Part shown: one piece after another, positions 25,018-37,094 of the stretch | How positions within the stretch are numbered: position 1 is the stretch's first letter | Layout of the letters: each line of letters opens with the position of its first letter | Assembly (NCBI GenBank): GCA_963556495.2 | Contig: OY747723.1 | Location: 18,288,001-18,352,000 of the forward strand | From: Valencia hispanica | Lineage: Eukaryota; Chordata; Actinopteri; Cyprinodontiformes; Valenciidae | Direction: 5' to 3' | Length of the DNA stretch: 64,000 nt | The notes under the pieces: generated by a model | Told to the model about the DNA's origin: nothing | Databases searched by the model: none | The model's input: only the letters and a program-made list of their open reading frames with translations | Program-made: the position numbers and the translations under genes

Positions 25018-25553
25018 AGGCTATGTGCACACGTAGCCGGGTTTTTTAAAAACAAATATTTTCACCACCTCGTTTAAAAAAAAATATGTGTACACACCTA
25101 ACCGCATAAGTGTGTTGTTAAGCACATTCATAGACATGCCAAACCTGTAGGGGGCAGTAGTTCCTCCAAATCCTATCCACTCAGAGTAACTTTCCATGTT
25201 CTAATTTCTACATAGAGCAGTAATTAAGCTTGTAAAAGCTAGCAAGCAAAAAGCGCTTGGACAATCGATGATGCCACATCTCTGAGGGCATAAATGTTGT
25301 TTCTGAGTGTAAACACAGGTCGCACAAGTGATGTCGGAGCATTTTTGTTGCGGAAAGTGACGTTGCGGAGCTGAAAACTCCGGTTATTTCTGTCCACACG
25401 CAAACACTTAAAACGGAGAAAACGCAAATCTCCGCTTTGGCCGGAGTTTTTAGAAATGATATTTTTTTTGTGATAAAAACTGGGTTTTCGTGTAAATGAG
25501 AGGCCAAACCGCAGGGAAATATCTGCGTTTTTCCTTTGTGTAAACAGGGCCTA
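25018..25553. mobile_element. Non-autonomous DNA transposon, about 0.54 kb (hAT-like ends)
   Basis: The ends AGGCTATGTGCACACGTAG and, reversed, AGGCCCTGTTTACACAAAG form imperfect inverted repeats of about 19 bases. The body holds further inverted matches (GGTTTTTTAAAAAC... with CTCCGCTTTGGCCGGAG) and no transposase. The 150-codon open frame on the minus strand is incidental. Such 'AGGC..TGT..ACAC' elements are common in fish; the superfamily assignment is tentative. Confidence 0.55.
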
Positions 25554-25996
25554 ACACAGAGGGAGCTGAACAAAGACCCAAGGATTTCAAAAACGAAAGG
25601 GAAAAAATCCTGAAAATATTTTAAGAAAATAAATTGAAATATAAAAGAAAAAGAGCACAATAAATAAAGAAAAAGGAAAACTGAGAAATTAATAAATAGG
25701 GCAACACCTTATTACCAATAATGAACACAAACAAATGAACCGGATATGAAAAGACATACAGAACATAAACAGACCACATGGAAATGATCAAAGCACAAAA
25801 ACCAAAAATTTAACATCTAAGGATTTTGACAAAACCGTCTATTTATTAAAAAAATTTAATTTCTGAATTTATAGACAAGAAATATTTTATTAGCCTGTAT
25901 TGCCACCAAGTACAGAGAGGACATCTGCGAGAGAATAAGTAATGCTAATATGTCTTTGCAACATTTGAGGAACACAATTTGCATAAGAGCAACCTG

Positions 25997-26714
25997 TATA
26001 GGAAGCCTAAGTCTCCCCCATCTACTTCTGGTTCATGGGTCCCTTACTGTCAAAAAACATGAAGGAGAGTCAGTGGAGCGATAAAAGTTATTTTCTGATC
26101 CTGTTTGAAATGTGCTATGGATATATATGATGTCTGTGAATTTTAAAGATACATTTTGAAGCAGTGAAAGCACTAATTTTCGACAGGCGGCAAAAGTTAC
26201 TTTAGATTTTGTGTGAAAACACGTAGTGGACTAAAACTGCTCGTCTCACAAAAATTTACGTCACCAAACGACACAAGGAGTAGAAGAAAAATGGCTGTGA
26301 GTTTACCTACTGTAGCTTCGCTTCCTCCTTCCAGGACGAAGGAAGGATGATGAAACGTGGAGAAAACCATTATAAATCTGGCCATGTGGAAGGTGGCAGC
26401 TCTATAAGGTCTTGGCGAGTATTTCAAGTGCTAGCTAATGTTAGCTCACGTCATATACGGGACTTCTTATTTGCAGTATTTTTAATTACGAATTTTTACA
26501 AGCACATAAATCAGAAATCGTATACCAAACAGTCAAAACGCACATCATTAGGTATCATTTATATTTAGGTACAGCGTATGTGTTATTCAGGGCGTAAGGC
26601 CAAGCGGCCCAGAAAATAACTTTTATTGCTCCATTGACTTTCATTCAATTTTATTTTTTTCAGTAAGGGGACCAATGGGCCGACCAGAAGGGGAGGAGAC
26701 TTAGTCTCCCTATA
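25997..26714. mobile_element. Fold-back type non-autonomous DNA element with about 100-bp inverted repeats
   Basis: The left end reads TATAGGAAGCCTAAGTCTCC, then TCTACTTCTGGTTCATGGGT, ending near GATAAAAGTTATTTTCTG. The reverse complement of the right end gives TATAGGGAGACTAAGTCTCC and ends at the same AATAAAAGTTATTTTCTG. The arms span roughly 25,997-26,100 and 26,612-26,714, with few mismatches. Between them lies about 0.5 kb without a transposase. The long inverted ends without coding capacity point to a MITE or fold-back element; the mobilising family is unknown. Confidence 0.75.
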
Positions 26715-26922
26715 TGTAGCATACAGTATATATAATTTGTGACATGTCCAAAAAATTCTGTAGTTGTCTGGCTTTGCTTGAGATTAGTCAAGTACTAAAC
26801 CAGAGCTTTACTTAAAGTTAAGTTAAAGCAGTGTATTAGTTTTATTCTGTTTAAACAAAAAACAGATATTTAATAGTGTGATCGAGGTACAAGTTATTAT
26901 AATGCAAAATTAATTTGATCTA

Positions 26923-27230
26923 AATGGTAAATGGCCTGCACTTGTATTGCGCTTTTTCAGTCAAAAAACCACATAGTGCTTTACATTCAGTCATTCATGC
27001 ACACATTCACATGCTGATGGTGGTAAGCTACATTGTAGCCACAGCTGCCTGGGGCATCCTGACGGAAGCGAGGCTGCCATACACACAGGCACCACCAGGC
27101 CCTCTGACCACTACCAGCAGGCAAGATGGTTAACGTGTCTTGCCCAAGGACACAAAGACCGAGATGGACAGAGAGGGGTTCGAACTGGCCACGGTACAAA
27201 CTCCTACCACCTGAGCCACGGTCTACTCTT
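26923..27230 (+). repeat. Common teleost interspersed repeat (TAAATGGCCTGCACTTGTATTGCGC type)
   Basis: It starts AAATGGTAAATGGCCTGCAC and contains CTACATTGTAGCCACAGCTG and TGTCTTGCCCAAGGACACAA, a set of motifs typical of a widely dispersed fish repeat. Near the end GGTTCGAACTGG resembles a tRNA T-loop, suggesting a SINE-like origin, but no promoter boxes were confirmed. Confidence 0.6.
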
Positions 27231-27234
27231 TTGA

Positions 27235-27905
27235 CACCTCCTTAATGTTCAATGTAAATGCCATTTTCTCTGCTATCAGTAGGAGTCAATATTGATCTGG
27301 GGTCAAAAGTCTGTGGACAGGCTAGAACTAGTTTGAGTCAGTACTGCAAGGTCCCATGCATCATAACAGGAATGCACATGAAGACAAATCCTGTGGAGCC
27401 AGTAGAACAATTCCTATGGCTTAAGTGGTGAAATGTGCATTTAACAACTTTTATGAGTGATTTAGCAGATCCTTGCAAAGAAAAGTACCTATTTCAGACA
27501 CAGCAATGAAGGAAGTAAAACATTCAAGACACCGTTTCTGTGTTTGACCAAGTAATTTGGATTTGCAGTGAAAGTCAATGAGACTTTTTCTGCCTACATT
27601 AGAGTCACACAGCCACTTCATCTTTGTAAGAGAACTGTTGGTGATCCTTTAGGGGCAATCCAAAGTGTGACTCAAAATATGTGCAGAAAAGATGGATCAT
27701 AAAGAAGCTTTACATGGCTGAACTGCAGAAGCAATATTAAGGTATGAATACAATTGTTCAGAGCTTGGGTTGATGGATGAAAACTACTGTAATAATGTGC
27801 TGGTACTGAGTACTTGTTTGATTTATTCAATCACTTCTTAATTCAAATAGTTAATTAGTAAATCACAAAGCAGAAACTTAAGGTATTTAGACATCTACAC
27901 ATGGC
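27235..27905. other. Unique sequence
   Basis: No gene or repeat recognised. Confidence 0.35.
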
Positions 27906-27911
27906 CATAAG

Positions 27912-28034
27912 AGGCAAGGCAATTGTATTTGTATAGCATCCTTTCAACAACAAGGTAATTCAAGGTGCTTTACATGATAAGGGGTACAATCAAAATAGCA
28001 GTAAAACACAGACAAAACATATAAAGTAAAAACA
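27912..28034 (-). mobile_element. L2 LINE tail, left part (host of the Rex1-type insertion)
   Basis: GGCAAGGCAATTGTATTTGT and TTCAAGGTGCTTTACATGAT match the 3' tail of the L2 copy at 7.2 kb. It is cut at about 28,034 by a Rex1-type LINE; the rest of the same L2 resumes beyond 30.75 kb. Confidence 0.85.
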
Positions 28035-28102
28035 ATTCAATTCAATTCAAAAATACTTTATTGATCCCAGAGGGAAATTAATTGTTGGTATAGCTCATAT
28101 AA

Positions 28103-29580
28103 TTAATTATTTAAGGAGTTGTTGTAGATGATGATGGCTGTGGGCAGGAAGGATTTCCTGTAGCGGTCTGTATTGCAGCGAAACTGAAGAAGCCTCCGAC
28201 TGAAGACGCTCTGTTGTTGTATGACTGCCTCATGAAGAGGATGCTCAGGGTTGTCCATAATCTTTTTGATTTTATGAAGAATCCTTCTTTGCATTATCAT
28301 CTCCAGATTTTTCACAGTTGTCCCAAGAACAGAACCAGCCTTCTTCATCAGGTTGTTTAGCCTATTTAAATCCCTGGCTCTGATGCTGCTACCCCAACAG
28401 ATGACGGCTGATAAGATTACACTCTCCACAACAGACTTGTAGAAGATCTCCAGCATCTTGCTGCAAACCTTGAAGGACCTAAGCTTCCTCAAGAAGTACA
28501 GTCTGCTATGTCCCTTCTTGTAGAGGGTTTCACTGTTGCGCCTCCAGTCCAGTCTGTTGTCAAGGTGAACTCCGAGGTATTTATACTCCTCAACCACCTC
28601 CTCTTCTTATCCCATGATGGAAAGTTTTTGACTTATCCCTGTTTCTTCTGAAATCTACAATCATCACCTTTGTTTTGTTCACATTCAAGGTGAGATGATT
28701 GTTTCCACACCATGTCACAAAGCGGTCCACCAGCTCTCTGTATTCAGCTTCTTGTCCATCTCTGATACACCCGACAATTGCAGAGTCATCTGAGTATTTC
28801 TGCAGATGACAGGTCTCTGATTTGTACTGGAAGTCTGAGGTGTACAGAGTGAAAAGGAATGGTGAGAGTACGGTCCCCTGTGGTGCTCCTGTGCTGCTGA
28901 CCACCTGGTTTGACACACAATTTTTCAGTCTTACAAGTTGTGGTCTGTTGGTCAGGTAGTCATTGATCCAGGCGATTGTTGAGGGCTCCACCTGTGTCTT
29001 CAGGAGTTTCTGACAAAGCAAATCAGGCTGAATTGTGTTAAATGCACTGGAGAAATCAAAGAACATGATCCTCACAGTGCTGCCTGCTTTGTCGAGATGA
29101 CAGTGGGTTGGTTGAAGTAGTTGGATGATGGCATCTTCGACTCCAACTCCACAGCAATAAGTAAACTGCAGTGGGTCCTGATACGTTCTTGTTTGCTTAC
29201 TCAGGGGTGCCAACAGGAGTCTCTGCAGGACCTTCATGATGTGGGATGTCAGGGCAACGGGTCTATAGTCATTGATGACTGATGGGTGAGTTCTTTTGGG
29301 TACTGGAACAAATTCAGGATGTCTTCCACAACACTGGAACCTTCTCCTGAGTTAGGCTAAGGTTGAAGAGGTGCTGCAGAATCTCACAGAGCTGCTCTGC
29401 ACAGGCCTTCAAGACTCTGGGGCTGACACCATCTGGACCTGCAGCCTTGTTCCGGTTCAGTTTCTCCAGCTGCCTCTTCACCTGACTTTTGGAGACAGAC
29501 AAGTGGGAGGGGGAGGCCAAGGGGGTAGGTGAATTTCCTGAATTGGTTGAAGTCAAACTTGTGGAATTAGAGGAGTCCAT
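28103..29580 (-). pseudogene. Rex1-type reverse transcriptase
   Basis: Three frame-shifted pieces lie in order. 29580-29314 holds KLNRNKAAGPDGVSPRVLKA, the RT entry motif. 29237-28590 holds DPLQFTYCCGVGVEDAI, IMFFDFSSAFNTIQP, TGAPQGTVLSPFLFTLYTSD and the active site LQKYSDDSAIVG with both aspartates present. 28597-28103 holds EYKYLGVHLDNRLDW and ends MDNPEHPLHEAVIQQQSVFS with SFLPTAIIIYNNS. The breaks lie near 29,240-29,310 and 28,590-28,600. The polymerase copies element RNA at the nick; here it cannot be made as one protein. Confidence 0.88.
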
Positions 29581-29683
29581 GGCTGAGGTGAAGGATAAAA
29601 CATCTGAGGTGTAAGAGGAAAGCTGTTGATCAGAGGAGAGTGGGATGTCTGTTTGGCTGGGAACAGGAGAGGGGGATGCTGAG

Positions 29684-30766
29684 CTAGTTCCTGAACTGAA
29701 ATGTGTTCAGTTCATTGGCTCTGTCCAGACTTCCATCTATCCAATCCTTCCTGTCCTTAAAGCCTGTGATCTTTCTCATTCCTGACCAAACATCTCTGAT
29801 ATTGTTCCTCTGTAGTTTGTTCTCCAGCTTCTTCCTGTATGCCTCCTTGCTGTCTCTGATCTTGACTTTAAGTTGCTTCTGTATACTCCTCAGTAATTCC
29901 CTGTCTCCCTCCCTGAAGGCTCTTTTTTTCTTGTTTAGCAGTTCCTTCAGGTCACTGGTGATCCAGGGTTTGTTATTAGGGAAGCATCTCACTGTTCTGG
30001 TGGGGATGATGTTGTCCACACAGAAGTTTATATAGTCAGTCACACACTCAGTCATGGCATTGATGTCCTCTCCATGTGCTTGGTAAAGAGCCATCCAGTC
30101 TGTGGTTGCAAAACAACCCTGCAGGGCTTCTTCAGCTTCCTGTGACCATTTTCTCACAGTTCGTTTTGTCACAGGTTGCCTCTGAACAAGGGGTTTATAT
30201 TCTGAACAGAGAAAAACAAGATTGTGATCTGATTGTCCCAGAGGTGGTCTTGGTTTGGACATGTATGAATACTTTACATTTACATAAAACAAATCCAAGG
30301 TCCTGTTTTCTCTGGTAGAGCAGCTGACAATTTTTTGAAATGTTGGAAGTGTAGTAGAGAGCGAGGCAGGATTAAAATCACCAGATATTGCCACAAATGC
30401 ATTGAGGTGCTGTGTCTGTACCTTAGCAACAACGGAACTGATGACATCACATGCAGTGTCGGCAACGGCTGAAGGTGGAATGTAAACAACTGCCAAAATT
30501 ACACTGGTGAACTCTCTTGGTAAATAATATGGACGAAAACTCAATGCCAAGAGTTCGACATCTGGGCTGCAGAGACGACACTTCACAGTTACATGTCCTG
30601 GATGACACCATCGGTTGTTGACAAGCACTGCTACTCCACCGCCTTTTCTTTTTCTACTCGTCTTCAGATCTCTGTCTGCTCGTACCGTCAGGAAGCCTGG
30701 CAGACAGACGTTGGAGTCGGGGATATGATCCAGCAGCCACGTCTCAGTAAAACAGCAATAAAGCAA
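29684..30766 (-). pseudogene. Rex1-type AP-endonuclease domain
   Basis: A 360-codon open stretch opens with CCFTETWLLDHIPDSNV and keeps the catalytic landmarks GGGVAVLVNN, ISGDFNPASL (GDFN intact), NRTLDLFYVN and GQSDHNLVFL (SDH intact). The N-terminal part of the domain upstream of TETW is missing, so it lacks the first strand and its catalytic asparagine. It continues into the linker (NNKPWITSDLKELLNKKKRA, ANELNTF), where a frameshift at about 29,690 ends the frame. In a whole element this enzyme nicks target DNA. Its clean reading frame suggests a fairly recent insertion. Confidence 0.85.
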
Positions 30767-30794
30767 GAAGCATACACAGATACATCAAAGCATT

Positions 30795-30970
30795 ACAAAG
30801 CATATAAAGTAAAAACAGCAAGAAAGCAAGAAGCATAAATAAAATATATAAAATATCAAAGCTTTACTCAAAGGCAGCTAAACAGATACGTTTTTAGTTG
30901 TGATTTAAAAGAACTCAGTGTTTCAGCAGCTTTGCATTTGTCTGGAAGTTTGTTCCAAAGAGGGGCTAAT
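30795..30970 (-). mobile_element. L2 LINE, right part split by the Rex1-type insertion
   Basis: From about 30,860 to 30,970 the minus strand matches the end of L2 ORF2 (compare 7,400-7,510): lysine-rich C-terminus, then AAGCTGCTGAAACACTGAG and TTGGAACAAACTTCC. It stops at about 30,970, where a Tc1 fragment starts. Confidence 0.75.
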
Positions 30971-31110
30971 CTTAGTATTTCAGAAGATGCTGATCTACTG
31001 GGATTTTCACACACAACCAGCCAGTACGCAAAAGTTGTGTAAATGAAAATAACCTGTTGATCTCAGAGGTCTGACGAGAATAGGCAGATTGGTTGGGGAT
31101 AATAGAAAGG
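30971..31110 (+). mobile_element. Tc1-type fragment (same family as 44.35 kb)
   Basis: TATTTCAGAAGATGCTGATC and GGATTTTCACACACAACCA match the helix-turn-helix coding region of the element at 44.5 kb. Further right, GAGGTCTGACGAGAATAGGCAGATTGG matches its 44.70-44.73 kb part. Heavily decayed. Confidence 0.65.
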
Positions 31111-31114
31111 CAAT

Positions 31115-32100
31115 ATCAGAGTGCATCTTATGGATTAACCCTTCCATATCTGTAATTGAAAGTCTAAGATTCTTTTTTACACTGCTCACATGTGCTTAGG
31201 TATTACAGCACATATTCAAAATGTGTGAATCCTAATGCACATGTTGTGTTGAGATCTATTTCTTCAGCTGCTGGGCTTTTCCACCAATAATGTTAGTGTG
31301 AAAATGAAGGTCACTTTTAGATAAAAAAAAAAACAAAACATGCAACCAAAGCTGTTGGTGAACAGGAGGGTGTGGGGTTACACTTATGTATTTCAGCATA
31401 TAGAAGGTCAGTTACATTGAGAGGCAACAGAGCATCCTTTTAGAGGACATAAGGATTTCAGAAAGATATGTTGTGATTTGGAGAGACACATCTTTTGCCA
31501 CGGAGCACATACATGACATGCAACTTGAAACGAACATGTCAGTTTCAATCTGCTTCAGCCTACAGCTTTTATTAACTCAGCATGTTAATAGTGCTTCACT
31601 GAGATGCAGCTAATCATTAGGGTGGTATACGATTTTTACATCCAATCCTGGTATTGATCATAAAACCTTTTTGCACCTGCTCTGTATGATGGTTGTTTTG
31701 TGCAGTGATGCAATCGTATCATTACTGTCCATTTTAAAAATCAACAAAGTTTCTTTTGTATGAAGGGAAATGAACCACCAGCCCAGACACACTTAATATT
31801 TGCTATTTTAATTTCATTGTGAAAAACCAAGTTGGGATTATTAATGCCAACATTCCAACATTACTAGCATGACTGGGATGGCAATTACCATTTTCCACAC
31901 CGAACTTGAGTTTTAAATCAATTTAAAAATAAAGTTGAGCTTGTTGTTGCCCAGTTAAGACATTATGAGCTGAAGTTACAGAGAAAGACTTTCTATAAGA
32001 CACAGTGCCTTACAAAAGAGATGTTTTTTTTTTGACTAATAGAAAAATCTAATTACCAATTATTTTGGGTAGAGCTCTTTTTTGTGTGTTGTCCAACAGT
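31115..32100. other. Unique sequence
   Basis: No gene or repeat recognised. Confidence 0.35.
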
Positions 32101-32102
32101 TG

Positions 32103-33359
32103 CAGTGGGGAAAACAAGTATTTTTCAAGTTTCCTCTCAAAGAAAGGTCTGTAATTTTCATTGTAGATACACCTCAACTGTGAAAGAGAATCTAAAAAAA
32201 AAAAATCCAGAAAATCACATTGTGTTGTTTTTAAATAACTGATTTGTAATTTATTGCAGTAAATGAGTACTTCATTAACTATCAACCAGAAAGATATCTG
32301 GTTCTCACAGGTCTATTAGTTTGTCTTTCAGAAGCCCTCCTATCCTCCACGCATCGTGTATTATTTGCACCTGTTTGGACTTGTTACCTATATAAAAGAC
32401 GCCTTCCCCCACAATAAATAGGACTCCTACATTTTCCCCAACGGAAAGACCATAGAGTTATCTGGACAGCAGTCACACAATTACAGACGTGCACAAGGTT
32501 GGGATAGGTTGGGACTTGAGAGTTAGGACCACAGTCTGAATGGTTACCATTAGTGACCCACTATGCAGTCATAGATTAAAATCCTGTAGCCAGCAAAGTC
32601 CAAGATTGCTAGTTACCATCTGGATGATCCAGAGGATGCATAAGGAGAGAATCGTGTGGTCAGATGAGACCAAAATAGAACATTTTGGTATAAATTCCAC
32701 TCGCCTTGTTTAGAGGAAGAAGAAGGATAAGTTAAAATCCCAAGAGCATCATCCTAAGCGTGACATATGGGGGTGGAAACATTATGCTTTTGGGTGCTTT
32801 TCACCAAAGGAGAAAGGACAACTGCACCATATTGAAGAGAGAATGAATGGGGCCATGTATTACAAGTTTTGTGACAACACCTCCTTCGCACAGTAAGAGT
32901 AGTGAAACTGGGTGGTGGCTGCGTCTTCCAGCATGACAGTGACCCAAAGCCCATAGCCGGAAAAGCTTTAGTAGCTCCGTCAGAAGCAGTTTAAGGTCCT
33001 GGAATCCAATAGAAAATCTTTGGAGGGACCTGAAAGTCTGTTGCCGATCGAAAGTCCCAAAAACTGAGAGATCTAAAGAAGATCTGTGTGGATTAGTGGG
33101 GAAAAATCTCGAGGAATCGTCTGACTTCAGTAATTGTAAAGGTTTCTGTACCAAATATTTGGTTTTATTTTCATATTGTATCAAATACCTACTTAATGCA
33201 ATAAAATGCAAATAAATTATTTAAAGACCATACTATGTGATTTTCTAGATTAATTTTGTTTTAATGTTCTCTTAGTTGAGGTGTACCTACCATGAAAATT
33301 ACATAACTGCCCATTCTGTGTAAGTGGGAAAACTTGAAAAATACTTATTTTCCACACTG
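32103..33359 (+). mobile_element. Full-span but decayed Tc1-type transposon (CAGTGGGG ends)
   Basis: The left end CAGTGGGGAAAACAAGTATT and the right end, reversed, CAGTGTGGAAAATAAGTATT are matching inverted repeats 1.26 kb apart. Inside, the transposase is traceable only in pieces: WSDETKIEHFG (32,655-32,690, first catalytic D), GGGNIM at about 32,770, and FQHDSDPKP at 32,930-32,955 (second D), then NPIENLWRDLKV near 33,005-33,030 (catalytic E). Many stops and indels break it, and about 0.3 kb of the N-terminal coding region is missing. The expected TA duplications are no longer visible. Confidence 0.85.
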
Positions 33360-33364
33360 TTTTA

Positions 33365-36300
33365 TACATACATCCTGCAGTTGGTGGAGTGAAGTATGAC
33401 ATTTCCTGGACCCAAAAGAAATCTGTTCTTCCAGACTTGTATAAAAGAACAAATTGTTCTTGCGGAGTATGTACTGGCCTTAATCCAACATGCTTATTTT
33501 TTGGATTTTGTGAGTAAACATGCGCACCCGTATAAACCCTTCACATTGCATAATAGGAAATGGAAACGCCACAGAAAATCACAAAAAATGGATAATGTTA
33601 GTTTATACCCATTTTTTTCACCTATTTTCTAATTTAGCTGTCTTTATTGAATGGAACTTTTATAGCTTTATTTCATAGGATATTTGATTGAATGAGGTTG
33701 CTGCAAAGTTGAGTTTGAGTTGGGTTTTTCTAACAAAATTTCCACTCCTAAGGGCCCGTATTTGACTGAGGCTAGTCTTGTGTGCCAGTCCCTCTAATAA
33801 GGTTGGAGATTCATGCAAACAGAACATCAACAAGGTCCCCAGCCAACAATCCTGCAGCCTCACTAAATGCCAAGTCCTCTGTACTATTCCGGTGTTCCTC
33901 CCCCTTCCAAGTTATTGCAGTTACAAAACGGTGAAATGATCAAACTCTGGAAAACATTCAAGAATTTCTTGGCACAGAAAAAGAAACAAAAAAACTACAT
34001 GTTTATCACCTTTCACCCCTTTCAATGTCTCTCCTTGTTTCCCTCCAGCAGTAAGAGTACAATTATAAATCATCTCCCTGCAGACAAAATTTCATGCTTG
34101 ATGGGTGAACAACTCTAGCATCTGGTGGGGTCCTGTGATGAGGGGGTGTTCCAAGTCTCTCCCGCTCCCAGCTTCCCTTGGGCTGATCCACACTGCTGCC
34201 AGCATCCTGCCAAACATGCACACGTGCAGCTAAAAAGATAAGAAAAAAGGGGAGGGGAAAAAATATTTTGCAGGGCACCTTTTATATGGTGCTTGCTATG
34301 AGAGCTGCGTGTAGGTGCATGTGAAATCTCTTTGGGTGATTCATTTCGCATCACAAGGTTTGTGCAAACCTGAATGAGATTCTCTTCAGTGAGTGCCCAC
34401 AGGACCCTGGAGAGTGTCCAAACATACCTTGTGTCTCTAAACTACAACCCTGGAGCCTGTGTAGCTCCAACTACTCAATTCCCCATTCCCCACCATGTCT
34501 AAACCCCCTCCCTCCCACCCCTGGTAGAAGCTACCCTCCACCCCTACCCCTGGTATAAAACACATGACAACTGTGTTACTGCAGTACTTTTAACTACTGT
34601 GGAGATCTTCATCTGTAATCAGTTTTGGTATAGAGATTAAGAAAGTACATTCTCTCACCTAATCAATTTCTTGAGAAAATAAAAAAAGACAGCTGGGCAT
34701 AACACACCCTTCCTCCAGGCTATTTTTTCCCTTCCTCACAGAGGTCTTTGAAAAACTAATAATCCCATTTTTTTATTTTTTCACAAATAAATGTTTTGTT
34801 CCAATTTAGAAGAGAACTTGAGCACGGTCTCCTGCTAACAAATATTCGGTCAAGTTATTATCACATTGCTTGCAAACCATTTGTATCCTGTCTGTCACTC
34901 TGATATGGTTTCTTTCTTTTTTTTCCACCCAAAAGGCCGTCACACAAACAAACATTTCCTCATTTGTTTAATTAAAATTGAGCGCATTGGTTAAGGCAAA
35001 CTGATACAAAAAAGCAGGGCAGCAAGTTAATTGTTTCTTATTTCTGAAACAGCTGATGTTGTAAATGTTTGAGGTAAACAAAGCATCAATCATCGGAATA
35101 TTGTGGACTTTGTTCAATCTGATGAAAATCTGCCCTGACTTCTTGCCTTCGAATGGTTGGTGTGATGTTTTATTTACCTGAAGCAATGATAGTTTTGTTT
35201 TTTTAAGAAAGAAAAAGTCAGCCCAACTTTGAAAGATATCCATGTAAATTACTTTGCTCTGTCACTGTGTTTGAAGAGTCACCATCACCGGTGTGTAAGG
35301 ATCAAGATAACAAATGCTAAAAACAAGACTGTTGACTGGTCTACCAACACAGCACCAACTTTTAGAGCAAATATATGCTTGTTTAACATGAAGAACAGCT
35401 TCTCACCGCGGAGGAAACATATGGCCTGCCCCTGTTTCGACAACAAGTCACCGTGTCACCTTGCTGGCCACCTGCAACCAGTGGCCAACCAAGAGACGGG
35501 TGGGAACACTTAGGGCGATGCAGTCCGACAAACATATTTGTTGTTTTGCATTATCCCAAAAGGCCATATGCTTATCATCTTAACCTTCTGCCGCGTCCGA
35601 CGGCGTGTCACACACTCCGTCACTGCGACCAAGCAGGCGTGAAGAGCAACCGGTGTGGGTCAGGAGCACAGAGCCTTCTGTACAACAAGCCCGCTCACAC
35701 TCTGCCTTTCTTCTTCTCCACCCGCTCCCCCTTCATCCTCTCCCCACTTTTCCATTTCTGTTCTGATGCCCCGCACGTCCCAGCGAGCGACAGCGATTTG
35801 CATGATGTGATCGGCCTCTGCTATCCTGCAGCTCTTTAGAAGTGTGTGTGTGTGCGTGTGTGCGTATGTGTGTGAGTGTTAATGTGTGCGGGCTGACTGC
35901 CAGCCAGCTTCACCGGCAAGAAAGAGCTTTGAGACTATAGATATCTTTTAGAGCAATCAGGGAAATATTTAAATACTGCAATTCGTGAAAGGCGGAGTGT
36001 GTCACTTGGCTCGCATTTTTAATCCTGTGTGAGGTTTGGGTGTTGTAGCTTTGCTGATTTAAGGTTAAGTGTTTGTTGGGATAAAACTAGGGCAGGTAGC
36101 ATTTCTGGGATACGAGCTTTCACACTTGACAGCCGCGCAAAGACTCTGTAGATAGCTGCAAGAAAATTGCCCATAAGAGTAGCAAGTTTAATCGAGCTAC
36201 TGCTTTAATCCTTTAATTTGTCCCGTTGCTTGTAATATTGAAGCAAGTGAGACAAAGTGCTCCCTTTCTGGCTTTTATTTTCTTTAGAAAATGGAATCAC

Positions 36301-36480
36301 AAGCCAGGCAGCATGTTGCATAAATCATATTCAGAAGTAGTGGCGGTCAAGTTACCCATGTAATACATGGACTTGATGTGTTAATATATTTAGCATTTTC
36401 AAGGACGCTGACTAAGATTAGTGAGATCTGTAATAGCTATGAATCAGTAAAACAATCAAGTGTAGTTTATGGAGTGACAA
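33365..36480. other. Unique sequence, including a GC-richer block at 35.4-35.9 kb
   Basis: No transposon or assignable exon. The 35,400-35,830 block is open for 128 codons on the plus strand, but the translation is low in recognisable structure. GT-rich simple sequence follows at 35,842-35,875. Confidence 0.4.
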
Positions 36481-36484
36481 GTAC

Positions 36485-37090
36485 AGAGCCTTTAAGCAAA
36501 GTATTCATGCCCCTGTGGGATTTTTTTGTGGTAGACTAGGACAACACAGAGCATACTGGTGGAGTGAGAGAGAAATATTATATGGCTTTTCACATTTTTA
36601 CAAGTAAGAATCAGAAAATATACTACGTGGACTCTGCCTTTTTCATTTCAACTGGAGCAGTGTGTCTTTCTGGGGTACATCTCTACCAGCTTTGCACATT
36701 TAGAGACTAATATTTCTGCTCATTATTATGTGCAAAGTACCCCAAACTCAGTTAGATTGGATGGAAAGCACCAGTGAACCTGAATTTCAATTCATGCCAC
36801 AGTTTCTCGACTTGACATTGGTCTGGACTTTGACTAGAACACTAACTAATGAGTATGCTTTGATTCAAGCCATCAAGGTTGGTTTTCTTTTCGGGATTGC
36901 CCCAAATTTAGCTCCATCAATATTCTAATCAACTTTGACAAGCCTAAGAAATCATATCCACAGCATGATGCTGCCACTAATTTGTTTTACAGTGGGCATG
37001 GAGTTTTTATTGTTTTACACAGTCAAGAATTTGGCACCTAGCTAAATAATTTTTCATTTAGTCTCACCTGACTAGAATTACTTAGATTGG
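36485..37090. repeat. Tc1-related non-autonomous element, partial
   Basis: AGCCTTTAAGCAAAGTATTC at the left is end-like. The body contains CCACAGCATGATGCTGCCAC followed by a degraded TTTACAGTGGGCATGGAG and TTTAGTCTCACCTGACTAG. These landmarks are shared with the more complete copy at 62.87-63.68 kb. The right end is missing. Confidence 0.6.
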
Positions 37091-37094
37091 TGTA

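Larger units (their letters stand above)
28035..30794 (-). mobile_element. Rex1/Babar-type LINE, 5'-truncated, inserted in an L2 tail
   Basis: The 3' end (low coordinate) carries an (AATTC)n tail followed by AAATACTTTATTGATCCCAG, the Rex1-type signature. Endonuclease, linker and RT run leftward from about 30.75 kb. The 5' end is lost inside the endonuclease just before TETWL. A 23-base segment at 28,012-28,034 recurs at 30,795-30,817 with one mismatch and is a candidate target-site duplication. The surrounding L2 tail is A-rich and partly duplicated (30,749-30,774 resembles 30,811-30,836), so the exact 5' junction lies between 30,748 and 30,794. Confidence 0.85.

Noticed and set aside
25208..25660. 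150-codon minus-strand frame
   Set aside because: It lies across a non-autonomous DNA transposon and its edge and contains no domain.
27170..27200. tRNA-like T-loop GGTTCGAACTGG
   Set aside because: It is part of a dispersed fish repeat; no matching anticodon arm or acceptor stem was found.
32801..33211. 136-codon minus-strand frame
   Set aside because: Antisense to the decayed Tc1 transposase on the plus strand.
35453..35839. 128-codon plus-strand frame in a GC-richer block
   Set aside because: No start context, splice sites or recognisable family; probably an open frame due to composition.
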